From Bugula neritina (Eukaryota > Bryozoa > Gymnolaemata > Cheilostomatida > Bugulidae), in the NCBI GenBank assembly GCA_964035545.1, contig OZ037770.1:7889473-7953472 (forward strand): a DNA stretch of 64,000 nucleotides, in the 5' to 3' direction. The notes beneath the pieces are model-generated. The model was not told the DNA's origin. It did no database searches and saw only the letters and a list, made by a program, of their open reading frames with translations. Positions 1-13,600 of this stretch are shown here, piece by piece. Position 1 is the first letter of the stretch, and the number at the start of each line of letters is the position of its first letter. A program made the translations under genes and the position numbers.

Positions 1-70
1 GAAGTTTACCATTTTATTATAGTTATACAACATTTACAATTCACTGCGTATTTATTTTCAAGTACCATTC

Positions 71-573
71 CAGATAGACGCTTCCCAGTTAGACGCTAGG
101 CTAAACTTCCCACTTAGACACTTCCCACATGGACGCTTCCCAGTTAGACGGTATATATTTATTTGGTACAATATATGTATTTTATGTGCAACTTATTTGA
201 ATATTATTGAAATATATGTATATATAAACTAATTTTTGATTATTAGAGTTCTTTTAATCTTGAAATATATTCCTTTGATCTGCATTAACTTACTAATTTT
301 GCATTTTCTATACTCTTGTTGTTCGAAAAAATATTTCCTTAATAAGTATTCATTAAAGATAATGTCTATTATTAATGTATTACTGTTTTTTGTTCCACAC
401 AAATCCGTGAAAATTGGAATATTATTCCAGATAATTCATATTAACTATAAGCTCATGTGTGGCCATCAATACAACAGTTATATAGGTATATATCGGTAGA
501 TTGCTATATGTTTTGTACCAAAATAAAAAAATAGCATCTAACTGGGATCGTCTAACTGGGAAGCGTCTATCTG
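71..573. mobile_element. Non-autonomous element with 25-bp perfect terminal inverted repeats
   Basis: Positions 71-95 and 549-573 are perfect inverted copies of each other (25 bp, beginning CAGATAGACGCTTCCC). Extra direct copies of the inner motif GACGCTTCCCAGTTAGACG sit subterminally at about 132-150, with degenerate ones between 95 and 130. The 450-bp interior is AT-rich and holds only a short chance ORF. This structure fits a MITE-like DNA transposon. No target-site duplication was convincing, so exact ends are uncertain. Confidence 0.6.
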
Positions 574-1659
574 AGATGAAACTTTATTTTACATCTTGAC
601 TTTGATTTTCACTATTGTTCAATTTTTTGAGCAATTATTGTTTAGCCTGCCCGATTTTCAACTTCTGCCTAAGCCAATGATCAACTTCTTGTTTCTCTTT
701 TGTTTGCCAAAAAAATTTGTTACCATATAGTAGGTTTTCGTTTATTAATTGGTAAAACCTCTCAATTAATTACTTTTGAGTTGATACAGACTGAGATTTA
801 ACTTGAAAACATATATTATTACATATAAAAATGCAAAAATTCCTTTATTTATAAAGTTTTACTATATTTAATATTATAGCATTAAACATAAAGTCCATAG
901 ATTGAAACTATAATAAAACGAAAATGCTATATTTTAACATAACCAATTACATTAATTGCAATATCAATATAAAAAATATTAAACATTACTACTAGTATAA
1001 CTGACTATTAGTGCAACTTCAAGTTTAGGTTGAACTAGGAAATTGAAATTATTGTTCAAACAAATATTAAGTAGACTTCAACTAACACTAGCTTTAATTT
1101 TAAACAAGTAAGTTATTTAGATTAAAATTTAGCAAAACCAGCACAATTCACTCACTTATTGTCAATGTCATTAATATTGCCTTTGCACATACTAGAGTCG
1201 AGACTAACTATATTAATATAAGTATATTGCTAAAAGTAAAAGTAAAACCTGAACACTAAAACTTTCAGTAAAACTAAAACTAAAACTAAAAGGGAAATAA
1301 AAAATAAAATATATAATGATTATTTATTACCATCATATTTGGAATAATAATATCATTTAATATTTATATCATAAGAAAAATTAAAAACAATGAATACTTT
1401 AATTATTTATATAAATATAATAAATATAATTATAAATATAATTATATTAATTAAATATTAAAAAAAAATATTATATACTAGTATGTTCGCATAACTCTAA
1501 ATGGCCTTGACCTTTGAAGAAACTTTAGGAATGGGCCAGTTAAAATTGGCCTATTACTGACAGACCGGATATCGCCTTTGAAAATGGCTGACGTTTAGAT
1601 TTTTACAAAACTTGTGTTAGGATAGTTGTTAGTAAAGAATGTCCTAAAAGCTCTACAAA
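574..1659. other. AT-rich intergenic DNA upstream of the SUMO protease gene
   Basis: No gene is visible. The tract 780-1490 is very AT-rich low-complexity DNA. GC rises near 1500-1660 just before the proposed first ATG, where an AAAATGGCTGAC stretch (about 1581) resembles a YY1-type promoter motif. The 5' UTR and promoter of the protease gene most likely lie here; this is inferred from position only. Confidence 0.4.
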
Positions 1660-4600
1660 ATGAATCAAAATTATTTTTCAGGTAATTATATTTAAATATT
1701 ATGTCTTTCATATTTTTTCAACTTTACTGAACGTATGTGCTTATCGATAACGTGCTTATAAAAAATTTGTCCCCCTCTTTTATAATTTTTCTAAATCCGA
1801 CCCTGACAGTGACTGTGAGTGTGACTACCGACTAGTAGCAATAATCATGTGCATTTCTGCTTCTGAATAGAACATTGCAGACGAATCAATTTGCAACATT
1901 CGTACCTTCAATATTAGGCGTGTGCTCTCGCTGAGTTGCACTGGCATTCAATTTCATTATCATAAAGTGATTATCGACCACGTCGTGATACTGATACTGA
2001 TAGTCATAGTCATCAGTGTCAAGTCGGTACTAAAGTTAAAGTTAATCTTTATCTTTAGTGATTACATTTTGATTTAGTTTTACTATTTTTATAACTTAAT
2101 TATTATTAATATTATCATTATGTCTGTTGGTATTATTAAATTGTGATAACTATCAGTATCTAGTTATACTTATTATTCTGTTAGTATTAGACTTAGTATA
2201 ATACTATTACTAATCATCTGCTTCCTTTAAAGTTTATTGGGCTTGGCCTTGCTCATTATCATTATCATTATGGGATTCTGAATCCTCACCTGTTGGTTTT
2301 AATACACCGTGATTGATTCAAGCAGCAAATTTTTCCAGGCTTAGCTTTCCATTGAAAGCTAATGACTTTTTTACTGCTATCTTATGGTCTCAATATGTAA
2401 CCAGGTGCTATTTTTAAGGATTGAATTTAGTGAACACATGATCAGTATCTAAATAAACTTGCTTATTCTCAAATTCCATTAGTTTGCCTAAAAAGAAAAT
2501 TAAAAACTTGGTGAAAGGATGTAAATCTTGTTGCTCGTTGTTACTTGTAGCTTTTGCTAGAGTGGCTGATGGTGGAGATGGTAGTCCAAGCAGCCAGGCA
2601 ACTCTGCCACAGACATATCACCAGCTGGCTGCGTTTAGCATGCCCCATATGAATGCCACTGCTTTTCCTTCATCCTCTGCTCCCTCTTCAAACAATCCTG
2701 CTCCTGCACACTCACACCTCGCATCCTCGTATGTATATAATATATAGTGTTGTGTATTATTCATTATTTTGTAATATACACTGTCAACTGTAGTGCAATT
2801 TTATAATAAAAAAGCTGTAAAAGTATTATTTAGTTCCTTTCAAGTGTGATTCAATGGTGTACAAGGTAAGATTTCATTACTCTGAAGTTGAGATATGTTT
2901 GTTTCAGAGGTCAGCAGGCAAGTATATGCCAAGTCTCACAGGCCCAGCAATGGGTAAGCTACGTGATTAGTTGTGTACTCCTTGTGATTGACTGAAATTT
3001 GCTTCTCTTTCTAACTTTATGAATTATAAGCGCATCAAACTTATTTGAGTGAATATTTCCTGAATTCATTCCTCAAGTTACTAATTGAACATTTGACCGA
3101 TCAAATTATTATGAATTTGTTTCTCTGGTCTTAAATTATACAGTTTTCATAATGTTGCAAATTGATGTAATCATTTTACTGTGGAATATTTTGATCATAT
3201 ACAATTGTACATGACATCTTGCTGTAGGCTCATATGGTATTTTATGATCAGTTGCATATTATTATTATCTGTTTCATTCTCCGATATGTTCTGATATGTG
3301 TGTACAGGTACAAAACGTAACAACACAGAGGCCTATTAATGATAACCAGTCTCGCTCTCTCCCTCACATCCTACCTACAACTAATCTAGGTGTGCCTGGC
3401 ACTCCGTTGTTAGAGTGGAATGGCAGAGAGTGGATTCCTCCACAGCAGAGTAGCATAGCTGCTGTTGCTGCCAGTCAACAAGGTGAGTAAACCATGGCGT
3501 AGTATGTAGTGATAATGTTAATAGTCTACAGAGTTAGTAGTCCACAGTATGATACACTAGTTTCCAAGGTTATTCGAATTGATTTTTCATTCGATGTTTA
3601 GAAACAGTTGCATCAAATGAAACCCCAACCACAAGTCCATCTGTTTGAGCATCCATTTGCTCAAATCAGTGGAAACCCAGTGATATAGTGATAGTGATCA
3701 TTAGTCAACATAGTTAGTAGTTTACAGACAGTCAGACAGTAGTTTACAGACAGTCGAGGTAATATAGTAGCAGTTACTAAAATGTAATGAATGGTTTGTA
3801 AAACATTTTTTTTTTTATAATTATTCATTCATAATTTACCCAATTTATAACATTGAGTTCTATTGACAAATGTTTTAGTGAGTCTACAGAACGCTACAGT
3901 TCAGAATATCCCAGCTACTTACACTGCACTTGGTCAGTTGGGGGGTTGGAATACAAACCTCCCTCAGCAGCAGCTTCACGATAATCAGCAGGTGTGTGAG
4001 GCTTACTGTTATATACTTCCGGCAGTCAGTGCCTTGCCACTTGTTACAATAGCCACATAAATAAATTGATGCGGTAGAATTTTAATGTTTTTATATGGCA
4101 GAGTTACAGCTTTCTGTGTTGTCAGTTTTAGTGTAAATTATGACTTATTAAATGTTATCATTAAACACTAGAAGATGCTTTGTGTGATTTGGACCTGGTA
4201 CTCATGACACTAGTTACCAAAAGTTCTGATAATTTAATGTTGGACTTAGTTATATTTGGCACGTAAATTGTTGATGTTTTAGCACTATCATCGTATGTTC
4301 CTTACCTTCCTTGTCTAAGTAGTTTTGCCTACTCCTGGTGGTTGCTATATATACTCACTCTGTGTTTACTAATGAAGATTTTAACTCTGTGATTTAGTTT
4401 TTAATTCAAGTAATGGTATACTCCACACTTGAGTAATGTAATATTTGTCAAGTGTAGGTCAAGTCATTTGAAGGTAATTGCTAAGTCATCAATGTAAGTT
4501 GACTGAAACACGTAAATGAAACTTATCACTTAAAATATTTGATACATTTATTCTCATAAGTTTTCTCATTGACCAAATTACTTCTGGATTTCTGTTGCAA

Positions 4601-7600
4601 CCATTTCATTGTTTATGCCGAGAGTAAGTCTGCTGTTAGCCTTGAAGCCTGGGTTCAGCATCACCATTTCTACTTGGTGCTGGTTGCTTTCTGTAGGCCA
4701 ATCACAATCATATCCAGCATTCTCAGCAAAGACAGCCTCCCTCAGCTAACTCATTTCAAGGTGCTTCAGAGACGGGTCAGTCTCCCCCCAACAAGCAACG
4801 CAAGAGATCCTCTAAGTCTAAGCCCCGTCAGATTCCTTCCTCTCAGCTACAGAATCAGCACACTCAGCCTACTCAACAGCTCTCATCCGTCCAGAATCTG
4901 TCTCTAGACAGAAGTAACAGCTCTGAGGACCTGCTGTCGGCTGAGCAGCTGGCTAGGTGAGTCATCTTACTGACAAGCTAACTGTACTCACTCACCCACT
5001 GTACTCACTCACTGTACTCACTCACTATACTCACTCACTATACTAACTCACTATACTGACTCACTATACTTACTCACCATACTAACTCACTATACACACT
5101 CACTATACTCACTATACTCACTCACTATACTCACTCACTATACTAACTCACTATATTGACTCTCTGAACTGACTGACTGCGTGGTGACAGTCAACTCTAC
5201 AGTATCTGTTGTGTGTTAGGATGTACAGCTAATCACATTGTGACATTCTGTAGGGTGTCTAGAGTCGGGTCATCTGCCCACTCTAAGAATACGATACTTC
5301 AACTGGCTCCTCAGCAACCAATAGAGGTGTTACATGTACCACAGCAACTCATTCTGCAGCAGCAGCAGCCTCTTCCTGAGCACCAGCGGCAGCACCCCAT
5401 CTCTGACAGGCAGCGACAGCAGCCCATCTCCGAGCAGCAGCGGCAGCAGGTAGACACACCGGCTGGCGAGCAGACTGTGCTGACGGAGCTTTTACCTGTA
5501 GTTGCCTCGAAACAGGATGAACCACCTAAACCAACTACACCTCCTAGACCAGTTAGGGTGAGTGCGGTGTGGTGAGTCACAATTATTCTTACACTAAGTA
5601 GAAAACATGATTGGTTTGTAAATTGTGTGCACTATATTCAACCAGTTCTAGATTGATGATGTACTGTACAACATAGGCGCTCTCTAGCTTTTAATAAATT
5701 TCATGGATTTTTCAAACTATCATATTCTTTTATTTGGCAAGTTTTGACATAACACAAGTTGATCTTGCATAAACTCTTGGACATATTGAACATATTGACA
5801 GTATTTGCAATTGTTTTATTCGTTAGCCTTTTGATGGAAGGTTTGCTGTGTGTCCCAACTGTGCGCTGATGAGTAAAGACTACAATAATTGTGAATTCTG
5901 CAAGAAAGTTTTACCAGATGATTGTAAGATGTTTGACCCGGTGAAAGCAAAGGATGAGGAGCGACAGAAGAAAAAAGAATTACAACTCAAAGTCCAGAAA
6001 GAGAAACTGCTAATTGCCAAGCTGGTATGCAAATCTCAAAGTGTGTGAGACACTCTGTTTACTTCCTGGGTAGACGCCAAGCTCGCTAAATATGCTACCT
6101 TTGTCTAATTGTTTGATTTTTTTAAATGCTTTGTTTTCTCATCACTCCCCCCTGAAAGATACAAGTGCACTAATAGCGTTTCTATTAAGACTTGTTAATA
6201 TAATAATGCTTATAATAAAACTGAAACTAAAAGTAGAAGGTAATTTGTAGATTAAGGAGAATATTTGTGAATTTTGTCATTAGCTCTAATTGCAGTGTTA
6301 TTGGATATCTATAAATGTGAGCAATCATCATTCATATAATTTAGATAAAGATATTAAAGCCGACAGTCATAACACACATGCTTCCTTGGGGTTATCTAGC
6401 AGTAAATATATCCTAATATTCACTGCGTTACTTGTCCGTTCAGTGATGGATATATGAAGTATTTCTACTCTTAGCTGAGCCAATCATAGTTCTTTCAGCG
6501 GGTTTAATATGTTATAGAAGCAGGAGCAAGATAAACAGCGAGAGGCGAGCAGATACACTCAACAAAACTCAAAGTCTGTTCGAACGGAAGCTGGAAAAGG
6601 TTGGTGTGGCATTCTGGTATATCACCTGCTATCACCTGTTTGTGTGTTTATGTAATGTAAAATTAGAAAATCTACTAGCAAAGTATACTAATTTAAACAG
6701 TGATTTAACCTTCAAATTTATATATTGGTCATGCTGTTGCTAGTATAAAACGGTTTGCTGAAACTGTATACCTTCCTCATTACTCATACTCGTATTACTC
6801 ATATTACTCATACTCGTATTACTCATACACATATTACTCATACTCGTATTACTCATACTCGTATTACTCATACTCATATTACTCATACTTGTATTACTCA
6901 TACTTGTATTACTCATACTTGTATTACTCATACTTGTATTACTCATACTTGTATTACTCATACTCGTATTACTCATACTTGTATTACTCATACTTGTATT
7001 ACTCATACCCGTATTACTCATACTCATTACTTATACTCATATTACTCATACTCGTATTACTCATACTTATGCTACCCTATGCCTATATAAAGCTTGCTGA
7101 TGCTATAACAGTGCATCAGTCTATGTGTTTCTATTTTGTGACTCATATAACAACTTGCTGGATGATACCACCAACTGTTGATTACACAACTATGTCTTCA
7201 TTCTGTGATGAAAGGTCCAGCAGAGAAGCACCACACATCTAAAGCTGCCACACCCACGGTCAGGTCATTCTATGGCAGGAAGGTTACAGTGAAAGACTAC
7301 TCAGACGATGACCCTGTGTGGACTCCATCTCGGGCTAGAAGTCGTGGCGGGGGCAAAGCACTTGGCCGTAGAGGTCGGAAAGCAGAAGCGGAGGTTTATG
7401 TCATATCCTCTTCTGATGACGACAGCGATGAAGTAAGTATTTAGTATTCAGTCAACCAAAGTTGTTCTTTTCAAATTTTATGATCTCACGCCCATCAAAT
7501 GTTGTTTACTGAGTGGTAATTGGATATAATCATACAGAGAGTGGAGCTGTGTCAGACACACCTTACTGCCCATACATGCACATGTGAAGTATCTAGCTTG

Positions 7601-10600
7601 TCTTGATTGGCTCAGCCCACAATATCCCTTTCGCTGTAGTATATTCCTGCCCCGACCTCTCGAAGTACAACCAAGAGACAAGAACCTCTTCAACAGCCCA
7701 CTGCCACACATTCTATGGGGAGGGGAAGAGGGAGAGTAGGGAATTCAGGGCATGTGCTGAAGCCGGACCTCACACACATTCCCGAGCTTTATATGAAGTG
7801 TACTAAAATCACAATGGGCTCTCTACAGGGCAAACCAAACGAGCCCTTGCACATTGCAATATCAGGAGTAGACATCAGTTTAGAGAGTGAGTAATCCAGA
7901 GGTTGTTGTATGATGTGAAACATCTATGCTTGAGAGCGTTGAAAAGAATGATATATTTGGTTTAAATTGCTTGACTTCAATTGAGATGGTGCTGAGATAT
8001 TGTTTGTTTCGTTGTACAAAGCTTCGACTGTCTCACCTACAACTCAATTCTCTTAATTTATGTTTATAGCCTTCTTTTGTAACTGCATTTTAGCTGAAAC
8101 ACAAGCTGTGAAGATTCGTTTAGACAATCGAGATGTCCGGGAGTGTTTGGGTTGCACTCACCAAAACCTGCCGGTGCTTTTCTTCCGAGCCAACGAGTCC
8201 TTTGGGGTCAAGGTTAGGAATGCTCTGGGCATGTCGGATTCTAGTCAGAACCCCTATTACGACCCTGATTCTACTAGTAAGTGTTCTATTCAGGACCCCT
8301 ACTACGCCCCTGATTCTACTAGTAAGTATTATATTCAGAACCCCTACTACACCCCTGACTCTACTAGTAAGTATTATATTCAGAACCCCTACTACACCCC
8401 TGACTCTACTAGTAAGTATTCTATTCAGAACCCCTACTACACCCCTGATTCTACTAGTAAGTGTTCTATTCAGGACCCCTACTACACCCCTGACTCTACT
8501 AGTAAGTATTCTATTCAGAACCCCTACTACACCCCTGATTCTACTAGTAAGTATTCTATTCAGAACCCCTACTACACCCCTGATTCTACTAGTAAGTATT
8601 CTATTCAGAACCCCTACTACACCCCTGGCATTCTCTTTCTTATGGTCACATTATTTTGCCGAGTCACATTTCCTTTCATCAGCAGACTGTAAGATGTACT
8701 GTTGGTGTTGCAGATGTGCAACACAAGTATATAGTGGGATATCTGGATGACAAGGCACAGATAACTAACTTTGGGTGGAGACTACAAGAAGTATTCAGAG
8801 CTATTAGGTAGGTTCTGGTGTAATCTTATGTATATATATATACTGTTGGTAGGCTGCTGTTGGTTGTAAATTCACTCCTATTAGTCTATCCAGCTGTGTT
8901 TCTGAAATATGCAGTCTAACTTGAGATATTTGGCTGCACATGTATTCACACCTGTCTGCCAACATAACAAAGTTATCGTAATACAACTATGTTAAGTAGT
9001 GTGTCATCTTATATATAAGTTAGCCGTTCTTGCATCAATGCTCGAGTGGTTTTCTTTTAAACTGAAAAAAATTAATCTTTTATATTACCTTATATAGTTT
9101 TTATAAAACACATACTTTAAACATATTTTTGCTTACAGTAAAAAGACACTATAGATTGAATCCATTTGCCAGTACATTGTTTCATATACTAATTGTTCTG
9201 TGCAGTTTACAGTACCAGACGGGTGGAGTACTTCTGAGATTCATAGAACTTCATGTAGCTGAGAATTTGTTAGCAAAAATTACTGGGAAGGAGGGGCACA
9301 GCTCTACGCTCTCCGCTTTGGACGAGGTGGGTTATGATCCTATTCTATAGTTTATATGAGGTGGGTTATGATCCTATTCTATAGTTTATATGAGGTGGGT
9401 TATACTTCTATTCTGTAGTTTATATGAGGTGGGTTATACTTCTATTCTATAGTCTATATGAGGTGGGTTATACTTCTATTCTATAGTTTATATGAGGTGG
9501 GTTATACTTCTATTCTATAGTTTATATGAGGTGGGTTATACTTCTATTCTATAGTTTATATGAGGTGGGTTATACTTCTATTCTATAGTTTAGATGAGGT
9601 GGGTTATACTTCTATTCTATAGTTTAGATGAGGTGGGTTATACTTCTATTCTATAGTTTATATGAGGTGGGTTATACTTCTATTCTATAGTTTAGATGAA
9701 GTGGGTTATACTTCTATTCTATATGCTCTAGCAGCAATTCATATCACATTGCTACCCTTTTTATATTATACTCTCGTAGTTAATATATTACTACACTATG
9801 CTGTACTTACTCTATTAAGTTGAGGTATTTTTTCATCAGTCCTGTGTGATTTTACTATACGATAGTGGGAACCTAGTTGACTCATGTTGCTGTAAATACT
9901 CTGTATTCTATAGTGTAGAGCTTCTCTTTCTATTTACTACAATTCAGATTTGCTGTACAAAGTAGCCTAAGCAGAATTTTGTTTTGCCTTTTTTAGCTGG
10001 CAATGTCTTATGATGATGACATTTCCCATGAATATAACCCAGATCTGGTGTTTGAAGGACCTGTGAGAAAGTAGGTTACTCTTATAGATGTATACTTATC
10101 CTATCTAAGGCAGACAACTCTTGAGTGTTTTTACACATAGTCAAAGTTTCAGCAAATTTGAAAATTATTATATAACTCGTGATATTACATGGAAGTTTAC
10201 TGTGATTTCATGTATATTATAAAATATAAAAGAGTTTCTGTAATCATATCTCAGCCATTTTGAAGTTAAAGAACAAGTCATAGTAATAATAAACTTATCT
10301 CAATTTAGTGGAATTAAGTCAATGGTAGATAACACCAGCAAAAAGCTGGGATAAAGTCAATGACAATAATAATAGTAATAGTAACATATCACATCAAGCA
10401 TTTCTGTATTTCAAAATACACCATAAATGGCAGGCTACATAACAGGCTTTGTTGTTCAGTTTTGCTTCATCAGTTATTCTTATAATGTAGTATTATATTG
10501 TTACACAAACTCCGTATTTTATAATTATGGTAGTAGCTCATTTAATGCATTAGTTTCGCCCCTTGATCTCAGCTGTGTTGTATTTATTATTTATATCTAT

Positions 10601-13600
10601 ACAGTATGTGTGATGTTAACTATATCAATGTGGTGTGATATTAACTTATTGATATAGTGTGAAATTACCTATATATGGATATAGTATGATATAATTTGTG
10701 GCATGTGTATGGTTGATGTTTTCTAGAATGTTCCAGTACCCGTTTCCTCCGAGTCTCGGCTCAGAGATCGTCACTAACGCCGACTACTTCTGTCTGCACG
10801 AAGGAGAGTTTCTCAATGATGTTATTATCCGTTTCTACCTGCGGTACCTCTCTGAGGAGGTATGTCTGCTCTACACACATCTGCTCTATCAACTGTTATA
10901 GGTGATTGTCTCCTGCAGGTGATTGCATGTGTCCTACAGGTAGTTGTGTCTGTCCTACAGGTGATTGTGTGTGTCCCGCAGGTGATTGTGTGTGTCATAC
11001 AGGTGATTGTGTGTGTCATACAGGTGGTTGTGTGTGTCATATAGGTGGTTGTTGATAGAATTCTAGGTGGTTATGTTTTTCAATGATGATTGGATCACTG
11101 TTTGGTTACAGGTGTTGAGTGCTGCAGATAGAGAGAGAACTTATGTATTTAGCTCATTCTTTTATACCAAACTGGTTCGTCCATTGACAGTTCAAGCCTC
11201 TAGAGATACAAAGAAGTCGTGAGTAAACATTCCTCCTCTCTTTCTCTCTGAATACTGAATACTGGTGTATTGTTACGTTCTACCTAGTCTGGTATCCCTC
11301 CTCCCATTTAATCAGCAGCTTGATGTTGGTTGTGTACCGGTTATGGTCTCTCCTAATCTCCCAGTTCTATAGGTTCAGCCTGTATCAGGATTAGTTCTTA
11401 TTTGTCATCAGGTTTTTATGATTATCTTCTTTCTCAACTGCTCATATATCATGTGCAGAGAGTACTCTTTACTGTATGCCATGTGATGTTACAGGCTGGC
11501 AGAGAAAAGACATGCCGGGGTCAAGACTTGGACAAAGAACGTAGACATCTTCTCCAAAGACTTTCTAATTATACCAATCAATGAGCAGTGAGTACCAGCT
11601 TCCACATTTACTACTAGCCTGGGGTTTCTCATGTGTCTGGTACACGGGCAAGAATTAAAGTCAATATCTATATATATAAATGCTATTGGCTTTTTTAAAA
11701 ATGTGTTGGGACTTTATGTTTTTTCAGAATAAGTGAAATGAGATGTGTTTTTACTTGCGGTAGCATATATTTTTATCTTATTGTGTGTACTGCATGCAAC
11801 ATACTGTAACGGTAGTGCATACAGTGTATTGTAATGGTACTGCATATAGTAAACTGTAACAGTAGTATATACACTTGTCTTGCTTTCCCTGATGGTTTGT
11901 TCTTGAATTTCTCTTCCCATGCTGTGATGAAAGAGTTTAGTTATTCCAACATGTTGCTTAAAATTCACCAAGACCAAGTGCTAGTTCATGTGAAACAGCA
12001 CTGTCTGCCCATAGGGACATCTTGATATCACGAGAAGCTGAAACTAGTTATAGGGTTCAGAGTTTTACTTGATGTCTTCTAGCACTTGTTATACTATAGT
12101 ATGGAGAGTTTGGTTCTGTTCTGCAGCTCCCACTGGTACCTGGCTATCATATGTTTCCCCTATCTGGATGGTATTGTGTATGCACAGAGCAATAAACCCT
12201 CTGCTGAGGACAACCTCGTCAGTTCCACCACATCTGAAGACTCCCAGGTGCAGCAGGTCTCAGGATCAGGTATCTTGTAAACATATAACCTATTCTATGG
12301 GTATATTATACTAATAGGTTCTATACAGGGTAATGCATTCTACACTATATAATATATATTATTCTGTGTAGTGTATTCTATACTGTGTGGTATATTCTAT
12401 ATAATACAATATATCTCAACAAATTCTTAGCTAGTTTGCATATCACGTTGTCAACACTAAAAATAATACTTAGCTTAGCTTCATTTACTAATAGTTTCAA
12501 TACATTTCAACCAGCAACAGCAGAGCTTTAGTGCAACTTTAGTTTTCCACTGTTAAACATCACCAACGGCCTTTACTGGGGATTAAGCCCATGACTTATG
12601 GTTTACTTATCCAACGTTTTAACTCCTAGACCACCGCTGCTGCATACTGTTTAATCCTAAACACAAACTATAATTAGGAAACTTGAATTTCCAGCATCCT
12701 TAATTAAGACTATTTTCTTTCAATGCTAAGTTGTATGCTACTGACTTAGGGAAGAATTATTCTGCTGGAATAATTTGAATACTGGCACAGGGTAGGGGGT
12801 ACTGAGTATATTTAGAGCACTTCCTTGTATTCTAACCTACCTCCATTACTCTTTGCTCTGTGCAAATATTTTATAGTGTATTGTGGAGCTAACATCAGTG
12901 TTTGTGGGGAGTTTACTTCATAATGGAAGTTAGCTGAAAGTTTCTGTCATTTTATTTGTATGAAGGATTGAGAGCAATGATGGAGTTGTTAGTTCAAGGG
13001 TGTAGTTTTGACTACTGGTAGTTTATATGTTTCTAGAAAGTGGTGATAAGGTAGAGCCTCCATCCGATGTTGGTGATAAGCAGAAGAAAGTGGTACGTTA
13101 GTCCTTAAGTAATGTAATATCATTACAAGTGTGTTTTATGTGCTACACATTGTATACTACATATTGTATACTGCATGACATGTTATATGCTACACAACAT
13201 AATATGTGACACTGTGTATAATATACAAAATAGTATACATCATGTGACACCATTTACAATACACGACATATTATCCGTTACCGCATGAAGCATTGTAAAT
13301 TGTATTTAGATATATATCCATACAGGTTACAAATTCTTCCCCTACCAGTCCCTCCACTCAGCAAGCACCCTCCACCCCATCACAGTCCTCCGCCCCATCA
13401 CAGTCCTCCGCCCCATCACAGTCCCCCACCACTCTGGCTACAGCCGGTGAGGCTACCAGCTCTCCCAACCTATTGTCTGCTACCAGCTTGGAGGTATGGG
13501 CTAGTGTTACTAGGTCACTTGCTAATGTGCTAACTGTTTCCTAAATACAATATCATATGCATGCAGCCTATTACCTCATATCTGTAGATCACTGCTATTT

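Noticed and set aside
6740-7242. MSNTS-type and YSYLY-type repeat ORFs
   Set aside because: Produced by the 15-bp array in a protease intron; no start, splice or family support.
8060-8692. Reading the 45-bp array wholly as exon
   Set aside because: The frame stays open, but exon 8714 joins in phase directly from the first donor, and every unit repeats a GTAAGT donor. Inclusion of units is treated as possible alternative splicing, not as the default gene model.
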